Assembly: GCA_019415645.1 (NCBI GenBank)
Contig: DXYV01000028.1
Coordinates: 1 to 19,495, forward strand
Direction: 5' to 3'
DNA: 19,495 nt
Source: Clostridiales bacterium
GTDB lineage: Bacteria > Bacillota > Clostridia > Oscillospirales > Oscillospiraceae
Both the position numbers and the translations under genes were made by a program. Shown one piece after another: positions 14,631-19,495 of the stretch (the first letter of the stretch is position 1; every line of letters starts with the position of its first letter). The notes under the pieces are model-generated. The model was not told the DNA's origin and did no database searches. It worked only from the letters and a program-made list of their open reading frames with translations.

Positions 14631-15794
14631 TTATGCCTTGTCGTGCTTCCGAAACATCTCCCACACTTCCGCCCGGGTGATGTTGTCCAGGGGTCGGGTA
14701 CCGTCTGAGATGCCCTTCTCCTTCACATAGTCCTGGGCCGGCTTGTACCAGGGCTCCGCCTCCGGCTCCTCATACCCCGGCCAGCCGCTCACCACCACCT
14801 CGGACCCGCTGCGGCTGTCCCACCGGCTCCGGCTGGTGCGCACGTCCACGTGCACGAAGCTGCCGTACACGCCGATGCCGCCGGACTTGGGCTGAAGGTA
14901 CTCCGCGTACTGGGCGATCTCCAGCGGCGTCACGCCGCTGATCCAGATGTCCGCCGCAGAGCCCAGCATATGCTGGGATTTGGGCGAACCGCCCACAGCG
15001 GTGTTGTGGCTCTTGGTGCGGTAGGCGGAGTTGATATTCACCGCCTTGCCGAAGTGGTCCCGGATGGACTGGAGCAATTCCACCAGCTCCGCGGAAATCA
15101 GGATGGTGTCGCTCCCGTCCTGGCATTTGAACTCCCGCACCCGGAAGTTGGGGGCCAGCTTGGTCTCCCCGTCCTTTTTCAGACTGTATGTGTTTACGAC
15201 CACAGGCTTGTCCTCCCTTTCGTTGGTGTAGACCAGCAGCAGATTGTGCACCCGCCGGCTGCTGGTGATGGTCTCTCCGTCGAAGTCGCACTGCGTCGAG
15301 CCGCCCCCGTCCAGCATCATAGCGTCGTCCCAGCCCTGGGCCATCAGGTAGGCCTGTAAGGCCTCCGGCGTCATACCGTCGGAGCTGGCGAACAGGCACA
15401 GGCAGTCCCCTTTCGTACCCATGGCCGAGCGCGGCCGGCTACCGCCCATGTCGGCGTTGTAGATCAGCCGGGACGCCGGCTTGCCCTGCCGGATGAGCTC
15501 CACGCAGCACAGATAGTTGCGGAAGCTCTCATCGGGCACCAGGCCCATCTGGAGGTCCGGCCCGTCGTCCCACAAGTACCCGAAGTAGGTGTATGGGTCT
15601 TTGGCATAGGTCACGCCCTCCGCGCGCAGGTGGCACAGGGGCTGGAACGTGCTCATGTTGTACAGCCCGCCGTTGAGCACATAGGCCGCGCCGGTCTCCG
15701 CCCGGATGGCGGAGACCGACTTTCGGCCGGTGTTTACGTAAAGCTGGAGCCTGCGGATCTGCTGCAGCGGGACAGACGCCAGCCGCTTACTCAT
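14631..15794 (-). CDS. Phage-type endolysin fusion: phosphodiester glycosidase-like domain plus M15 peptidase
   Basis: A 387-residue protein, probably cell-wall-acting. Residues ~35-190 resemble the NAGPA/phosphodiester glycosidase fold: LNGGLYN (40-46), ADMGGSRPRSAMG and DDAMMLDGGGST (156-167). Residues ~212-325 are a D-Ala-D-Ala carboxypeptidase-like M15 domain: FRVREFKC, NSAYRTKSHN, the zinc residues His275 and Asp282 in SQHMLGSAAD, and His315 in HVDVR. The end (349-387: WYKPAQDYVKEKGISDG then ITRAEVWEMF) resembles one S-layer-homology-type repeat. The start ATG at 15792-15794 overlaps the upstream gene's stop (ATGAGTAA); an open frame extends further but reads low-complexity sequence. There is no signal peptide, so export would depend on the holin. 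Confidence 0.88.
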   Translation of the reverse strand: MSKRLASVPLQQIRRLQLYVNTGRKSVSAIRAETGAAYVLNGGLYNMSTFQPLCHLRAEGVTYAKDPYTYFGYLWDDGPDLQMGLVPDESFRNYLCCVELIRQGKPASRLIYNADMGGSRPRSAMGTKGDCLCLFASSDGMTPEALQAYLMAQGWDDAMMLDGGGSTQCDFDGETITSSRRVHNLLLVYTNEREDKPVVVNTYSLKKDGETKLAPNFRVREFKCQDGSDTILISAELVELLQSIRDHFGKAVNINSAYRTKSHNTAVGGSPKSQHMLGSAADIWISGVTPLEIAQYAEYLQPKSGGIGVYGSFVHVDVRTSRSRWDSRSGSEVVVSGWPGYEEPEAEPWYKPAQDYVKEKGISDGTRPLDNITRAEVWEMFRKHDKA

Positions 15795-16158
15795 GGCCGG
15801 CCGCGGCTTCCGCCTCCACCTTGGCAGCGGCCGTCTCGATGGCGGCGTCGAAGGCGGCGCGGTACCCCTTCTCGAAGGCAGGGCCCAGGCCCACAGCCTT
15901 GCCGGTGACGGCGTGGTACTCCTGGATGGCGGCGGACTGCTCATCACCCGTCAGGCCGTCCCACTCCGCCTTCAGAGCGGCCCAGTCCAGGTCCGTGCCC
16001 GGGTCGATGGCCTTGCCGTGGCGGATGTTGTTCAGCAGCTTGGAGAAGCCCTCGCCCACATCGGCCTTGACGTTGGCCGTCTCCGGATGCTTGGCGTACT
16101 CCTCGGTGGCCGCGCGGGTCAGCTCCCGCACATTCCAGGCGTAGTGATACAGTTTCAT
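15787..16158 (-). CDS. Hypothetical protein at the head of the lysis cassette
   Basis: A 123-residue protein that I do not recognise. It starts MKLYHYAWNVRELTRAATEE and looks largely helical and acidic, with an alanine/glutamate-rich end (AAAKVEAEAAAGHE). It has no membrane segment or cysteine. An AAAGGAAC ribosome site precedes the ATG. Its stop overlaps the start of the lysin by 8 bp, so the two are co-translated. Position suggests a small tail-proximal or lysis-associated phage protein. No good promoter was found upstream; a short hairpin GGGGAAAACTCCCC lies at 16192-16205. Confidence 0.72.
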   Translation of the reverse strand: MKLYHYAWNVRELTRAATEEYAKHPETANVKADVGEGFSKLLNNIRHGKAIDPGTDLDWAALKAEWDGLTGDEQSAAIQEYHAVTGKAVGLGPAFEKGYRAAFDAAIETAAAKVEAEAAAGHE

Positions 16159-16265
16159 ATGCTTCGTTCCTTTCTGTGAAGTTTTTTGTGGGGAGTTTTC
16201 CCCATGGATGTGGTTTGGCCCGCATTTTGTTGCACGATTCTATGCAAGAGGTCAGATTCCGGCCC

Positions 16266-16294
16266 TTGACAAAGCGGCGATCCTTCGCTATATT
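16266..16294 (+). promoter_or_regulatory. Promoter of the acetyltransferase gene
   Basis: TTGACA (16266-16271) is separated by 17 bases from TATATT (16289-16294), about 22 nt of leader before the start codon. An AAGGAGG ribosome site lies at 16310-16316. Confidence 0.88.
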
Positions 16295-16323
16295 GAACTG
16301 ATCTGTGAGAAGGAGGCTTTCGG

Positions 16324-16929
16324 ATGACGGAAAAAGAACGGATGCTGTCCGGCGTACTCTACCGGGCCGATGACCCGGAGCTGCGGGCGGACAGCCGGCG
16401 CTGCAAAGAGCTGCTGCGGCGGTTCAATGAATTGGCGGGCACGGCACCGGAAGAGCAGAAGCAGATTCTGCGCCAGCTGTTGGGCCGCCTGGGGGAGGAT
16501 TCCACCATTGTTGCTCCGCTCCACTGTGACTATGGCTGCCATACCTATTTGGGGAATCGGGTGTATATCAACTACGATCTGATTGTCTTGGACGTCTGCG
16601 ATGTTGTAATCGGTGACGATGTGCTGATCGGGCCCCGGGTCTCGCTGCTGGCTGCCAGCCATCCAATCGATCCGGAGGTGCGCGCGTCCGGCCTGGAGTA
16701 CGGCGCACCCATCCGAATTGGGGATCGCGTGTGGCTGGGCGGCGGCGTGACGGTCAATCCGGGCGTCACCATTGGTTCGGATAGTGTGATCGGGTCAGGC
16801 TCTGTGGTGACCCGGAATATTCCCTCCGGCGTGATCGCCGCCGGTAATCCCTGCCGCGTTCTGCGTCCGATCTCGGACCAGGACAAGGCCCGTTGGCGCG
16901 GGCAGCAGCTCGAATACGAGAATTCCTGA
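16324..16929 (+). CDS. Sugar O-acetyltransferase (maltose/galactoside type)
   Basis: A cytoplasmic left-handed beta-helix acetyltransferase that moves acetyl from acetyl-CoA to a sugar hydroxyl. It has 201 residues, the usual length for Maa/LacA/NodL proteins. The N-terminal helical cap starts MTEKERMLSGVLYRADDPEL. Hexapeptide repeats run from ~60, with FGCDYG-type HCDYGCHTYLGN. The catalytic His113 is in AASHPIDPEVR, the CoA-site tryptophan is in RVWLGGGVTVNPGVTIG, and GNPCRVLRPI ends the helix. It is a single gene between its own promoter and a very strong hairpin. The natural acceptor sugar cannot be read from sequence. Confidence 0.94.
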   Translation: MTEKERMLSGVLYRADDPELRADSRRCKELLRRFNELAGTAPEEQKQILRQLLGRLGEDSTIVAPLHCDYGCHTYLGNRVYINYDLIVLDVCDVVIGDDVLIGPRVSLLAASHPIDPEVRASGLEYGAPIRIGDRVWLGGGVTVNPGVTIGSDSVIGSGSVVTRNIPSGVIAAGNPCRVLRPISDQDKARWRGQQLEYENS

Positions 16930-16983
16930 TGCACTCCGCAAGAAGGGCGGGCCCAACCGGGCCCGCCCTTCTTGCGGAGTGCA
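16930..16983. terminator. 25-bp perfect palindrome between convergent genes
   Basis: The arms 16930-16954 and 16959-16983 are exact complements around a 4-base AACC loop. It begins on the base after the acetyltransferase stop and lies 10 bp from the anti-sigma gene end. There is no T-run on either side. It probably acts as a two-way terminator. Confidence 0.75.
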
Positions 16984-16993
16984 TCCAATTTGA

Positions 16994-18532
16994 TCAATCG
17001 TCTTGTTCTGCTTTCAGTACCGAGCCGGAGACTGCATCGATCTCGTACTCATATTCGATTCGTCCGACCCGGAATTCGATTTTGTAAATGACCTGCCCAT
17101 CGTCATGGTCCAGCTCGATCTCCCAACTGGACAGGTCAGATTCGCTGACTCCGGCGTGGCTGAGAGCCGCAGATTTCGCAGCGGCCTCGCCGATATAGGA
17201 GTCGGCCGAGGAGGAACCGGATGCGGAGGACGTATAGGAGCTGTGGTGTTCATCGATTTCGGACTTCAGAATCGAGCCGGTCGCGGCGTCAATTTTGTAT
17301 TCGTATTCCGTCGTCCCGACCTGGAACTCGATCTCATAGACCGTCCGGCCGTCATCGCGGTCCAGCTCCACCTTCAGGTGGGAGACCTGGCTTTCGGACA
17401 CGCCGGCGTCGGCAAAAACCGCAGCCTTGGCCTCGCTCTCGCTCAGAGTGGTTGTGGCGGTGGTCCCGGTGGAGTTTGTTCCGGTTGAGCCCGTGCCTGC
17501 GGAGGGGGTGCCGGTATCCGGAGACGTGGTCGGCGTGGAAGTGGTGCCGGAACCATGGAGCTCCTGGGAGAAGTGCAGCACCTCAGCGGTGCGGGCGTTG
17601 ATGTCGTAATCGTATTCCGTCGTGCCTGCGTAGAACTCCACCTCATAGACCATGATGCCGTCCTCGCTGTCAAACTCGATTTCCAGGCGGGAGACCTCAT
17701 TTTCGGACACGCCGGCGTGGGTAAAGGCCGCGCTCTGCGCTTCCTCCGGCGTGATATAGGCTTTGGTACTGGCGGAGCCGGTCTGTGTGACGGTATCGGT
17801 AGTCAGGTTGCGGGAAGCGGTAATCAGGGCGATCTCGTTGACGGTCAGCGGCGCAAGGGAGGCGAACGTCAGCGTGGAATCCTGCGCAATGACCTCTTGA
17901 ATCAGGGCGGCCTTGCCCAGTGAGATCTGATACTGCTCCGCGAGGGTCGCCAGTTCGGCGTCCTCCGAGACGCTTTGGGTGAGCACAGAGGCTTCCATGG
18001 TGTCATCCTGGAAAATTCCGCTGATGGTCTGACGGACGGTCTGCTGAAGCTGAGCGGAACGATCCGGATCGTCGTTTTCCACCGAGACAAGAATGGAGTT
18101 TTGCAGGTCGTCCAGGTAGCCGTTTTGGACCATGGAACCGATCAGGGCGTTGACGGCGACCTCCAGATCGGTTCCTTTCAGCTTCATATCGCCCAGAATG
18201 ACCTGGGCATCCTCGTTCAGCGCGTCAGCTGAAATGACCCGGTCCCGTGCATTGACGGTAAGGGAGATACTGGGGTTGACATCCAGCATCACGACAGAAT
18301 CCACCGCATTGGCGGTCTGCCAGCTGCCCCAGCCAAAGGCCCCGGCACAGACCAGAACGAGCGCGGCCGCTGTGGCCGCCAGACGAAGGTGTTTCTTTGG
18401 CTTTTTTGCGTGCTCCATCGGGATAACGATTCCTTTCTGCGTGGAGCAGGAGGCGAGAATGGAATCGAGCACATCGGGCGCAGCGTGATCGACCGCAGTT
18501 CGGATTCGCTGTTCCAGTGTATGATTGGTCAT
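16994..18532 (-). CDS. RsgI-like membrane anti-sigma factor with three PepSY domains
   Basis: A 512-residue, single-pass membrane protein likely to hold the adjacent ECF sigma factor inactive. Residues 1-48 are cytoplasmic and would bind sigma. A membrane helix lies at ~50-69. The outside begins with an RsgI-type region (VVMLDVNPSISLTVNARDRVI, then GYLDDLQNSILVSV; about 78-175). Three PepSY-like repeats follow at ~257-323, 361-427 and 445-510, each with a DDG/SEDG..VYE(I/V)EF core and a Y(E/D)Y.I(D/N)A motif. A Thr/Ser/Gly linker separates repeats 1 and 2. The start is ATG at 18530-18532, behind AAGGAGGG, 1 bp after the sigma stop; an in-frame GTG at 18541 has no spaced ribosome site. The ligand is unknown. 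Confidence 0.9.
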   Translation of the reverse strand: MTNHTLEQRIRTAVDHAAPDVLDSILASCSTQKGIVIPMEHAKKPKKHLRLAATAAALVLVCAGAFGWGSWQTANAVDSVVMLDVNPSISLTVNARDRVISADALNEDAQVILGDMKLKGTDLEVAVNALIGSMVQNGYLDDLQNSILVSVENDDPDRSAQLQQTVRQTISGIFQDDTMEASVLTQSVSEDAELATLAEQYQISLGKAALIQEVIAQDSTLTFASLAPLTVNEIALITASRNLTTDTVTQTGSASTKAYITPEEAQSAAFTHAGVSENEVSRLEIEFDSEDGIMVYEVEFYAGTTEYDYDINARTAEVLHFSQELHGSGTTSTPTTSPDTGTPSAGTGSTGTNSTGTTATTTLSESEAKAAVFADAGVSESQVSHLKVELDRDDGRTVYEIEFQVGTTEYEYKIDAATGSILKSEIDEHHSSYTSSASGSSSADSYIGEAAAKSAALSHAGVSESDLSSWEIELDHDDGQVIYKIEFRVGRIEYEYEIDAVSGSVLKAEQDD

Positions 18533-18533
18533 A

Positions 18534-19106
18534 TTACTCACCCTCCTTCAACACGAGTTTGAGCTTTTTCAAAGCCCGATTGTATTTGGAAAGAACCGTA
18601 GGAAGCGGAAGCTCCAGCAGGGCGGCGATCTCCCGGTGCTTCAGCCCGGTCAGAGCATGAAGCGTGACGATCTGCCGCTCCTCATCCGTCAGAAATGCCA
18701 GCATAGACTCCAAAACAAGCCGATCCTCGGTGGTGACCGCCGGGGTGTCGGCAAACTGCATGTGCCAATCCTCGGGGGATAGGGTAACGGTTTTCCCCTG
18801 GTCCCGAATGCGGCTCATGGCCAAATTGCGGGTGATTGTAAGCAGCCAGGCCATGGGCTTACGGAAGGAACGGTAGCGCCCCGCCGCTTGCCAGACCTGA
18901 AGGTAGACCTCCTGGAGGACATCCTCCGCGTCGTGTACATTCTTTAGGAGAGACAGGGCGAAGCCGTAAATGGCGGAACGTGTCCGGTCGTACAGCTCCG
19001 CCAGGGCGCTTTGGTCCCCGGCGGAGATCCTGCTCAGACAGAGATCCAATGCGGCGCTGTCTGCCTCAGGCGGAGATGCTGGAATGGTCAGGAAACAGAA
19101 CAACAT
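18534..19106 (-). CDS. ECF-type RNA polymerase sigma factor
   Basis: A 190-residue sigma-70 family factor of the extracytoplasmic-function class. Region 2 (about 27-100) shows DQSALAELYDRTRSAIYGFA, HDAEDVLQEVYLQVWQ and WLLTITRNLAMSRIRDQ. Region 4 (about 128-185) shows FLTDEERQIVTLHALTG and the helix-turn-helix LKHREIAALLELPLPTVLSKYNRALKKL. There is no region 1.1 or 3. I chose the ATG at 19104-19106 because AGGAGG (19113-19118) lies 6 bases upstream; longer open frames run into the duplicated sequence. It is probably co-transcribed with the anti-sigma gene, 1 bp away. I could not find a convincing promoter in the ~80 bp upstream. Confidence 0.93.
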   Translation of the reverse strand: MLFCFLTIPASPPEADSAALDLCLSRISAGDQSALAELYDRTRSAIYGFALSLLKNVHDAEDVLQEVYLQVWQAAGRYRSFRKPMAWLLTITRNLAMSRIRDQGKTVTLSPEDWHMQFADTPAVTTEDRLVLESMLAFLTDEERQIVTLHALTGLKHREIAALLELPLPTVLSKYNRALKKLKLVLKEGE

Positions 19107-19164
19107 GGTTTTCCTCCTGTTCATCCATACAATTAACGCGGAGGGAAGGCGTTTTATTGCAGGA

Positions 19165-19180
19165 AGAAAAAATTTTTTCT
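19165..19180. other. 16-bp A/T palindrome upstream of the sigma gene
   Basis: AGAAAAAATTTTTTCT is a perfect palindrome 7 bp past the stop of the duplicated reading frame. It may end transcription from the right or act as a regulator site; neither is shown. Confidence 0.4.
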
Positions 19181-19186
19181 GGCGCG

Positions 19187-19272
19187 TCAGGGAGCAAGCA
19201 CGGCTTCGGCGGCTTTCATGCCGTCCACAGCCGCACTGGTAATTCCACCAGCCCACCCCGTGCCAGATCCCC
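19187..19272 (-). pseudogene. Duplicated C-terminal end of the FAD-dehydrogenase gene
   Basis: It reads GSGTGWAGGITSAAVDGMKA, then AEAVLAP and a stop, almost the same as the intact gene's end at the window edge. Upstream of it the sequence is hairpin-rich and not homologous to an oxidoreductase, so it is a detached copy of the last ~28 codons. Confidence 0.75.
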
Positions 19273-19403
19273 TGGCGGCTGCGCCGCAAGGGGCCCCGAT
19301 GAAACCCGGAAGCGGCGGAAGTCAATTCCGCCGCCCGCAAGATTTTGCAGGGCAAAATGCTTGAACGCGCAGGAGCGCGCCCGCAGAGCGGGACCCCGGC
19401 GAA
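19273..19403. other. Hairpin-rich spacer between the repeat copies
   Basis: This 131-bp stretch holds several short inverted repeats: GCGGC-TGC-GCCGC (19275-19287), GCGGCGGAA/TTCCGCCGC (19312-19334) and ATTTTGC-AGG-GCAAAAT (19342-19358), then GCGC-rich arms. I see no gene in it. It may be a member of a dispersed intergenic repeat family. Confidence 0.55.
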
Positions 19404-19409
19404 GGCGCG

Positions 19410-19495
19410 TCAGGAAGCAAGTACAGCTTCGGCAGCCTTGATGCCGTCCACAGCCGCACTGGTAATTCCACCAGCCCACCCCGTGCCAGATCCCC
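19410..19495 (-). CDS. C-terminal end of a FAD-dependent dehydrogenase, cut by window edge
   Basis: Only the last 27 residues are inside the window: GSGTGWAGGITSAAVDGIKA, then AEAVLAS and stop. The G.G.G(Y/W)AGGI.SAAVDG(I)..AE pattern is the usual C-terminus of the COG2509-type FAD-dependent dehydrogenases, in which this segment closes the FAD-binding fold. The assignment rests on a short stretch, but the motif is distinctive. Confidence 0.7.
   Translation of the reverse strand, partial: GSGTGWAGGITSAAVDGIKAAEAVLAS

Larger units (their letters stand above)
19181..19495. repeat. Direct repeat, 92-bp units 223 bp apart
   Basis: Copy A (19181-19272) and copy B (19404-19495, possibly continuing past the edge) match at 86 of 92 positions, including 52 identical bases in a row. 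All six differences lie in the half nearest the stop codon. Confidence 0.93.

Noticed and set aside
13571..16265. Phage attachment sites or integrase
   Set aside because: No tRNA, integrase frame or convincing direct repeat was found on the two sides of the lysis cassette.
18539..18541. GTG as start of the anti-sigma gene
   Set aside because: It lies inside the GGAGGGTG ribosome site itself; the ATG at 18530-18532 is correctly spaced.
19107..19355. N-terminal extension of the sigma factor into the repeat region
   Set aside because: The extra residues come from the duplicated oxidoreductase end read in another frame, and AGGAGG marks the ATG at 19104-19106.
1..19495. CRISPR array, tRNA or rRNA genes
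   Set aside because: None seen: there are no regularly spaced repeats and no cloverleaf-like or rRNA-like stretches.

Overview
The window looks like chromosome from a high-GC, spore-forming Clostridia of the Oscillospiraceae type (Flavonifractor/Intestinimonas/Pseudoflavonifractor-like). This is inferred from strong AGGAGG ribosome sites, a T-box riboswitch, an Rnf complex in clostridial gene order, an RsgI-like anti-sigma protein and a Hol44-like holin. No rRNA, tRNA or species marker is present, so the genus is a guess.

Left part (1-5656, minus strand): a branched-chain amino-acid operon. A TTGACA/TAAGAT promoter drives a T-box leader with a probable valine GUC specifier. It is followed by ilvB2-ilvN2-ilvB1-ilvN1-ilvC, with ilvC running off the left edge. 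The operon carries two complete acetolactate synthases. One catalytic subunit keeps the tryptophan linked to 2-ketobutyrate preference and the other has isoleucine there.

Centre-left (5822-11089, plus strand): a divergent promoter drives rnfCDGEAB, the complete ferredoxin:NAD+ oxidoreductase ion pump, closed by a strong hairpin. A stranded C-terminal piece of a fumarate-reductase-like flavoprotein follows, then ogt (DNA repair) on the minus strand.

Centre-right (12143-16158): a 460-aa vWA protein with a cysteine-rich C-terminus and no signal peptide sits beside an orphan phage lysis cassette on the minus strand: a small hypothetical protein, a glycosidase-like/M15 peptidase fusion, a holin and a small membrane protein. 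No structural phage genes are visible. Between lysin and holin lies the most unusual element, a ~270-bp locus with two near-consensus promoters facing each other across a 25-codon ORF. A hairpin lies at the centre and inverted copies of one sequence lie at the two predicted transcript starts. It resembles a type I toxin-antitoxin or paired regulatory RNA locus.

Right part (16266-19495): a sugar O-acetyltransferase with its own promoter, a convergent minus-strand pair encoding an ECF sigma factor and an RsgI-like membrane anti-sigma protein with three PepSY domains, and at the edge the end of a FAD-dependent dehydrogenase whose last ~90 bp are duplicated 223 bp away.
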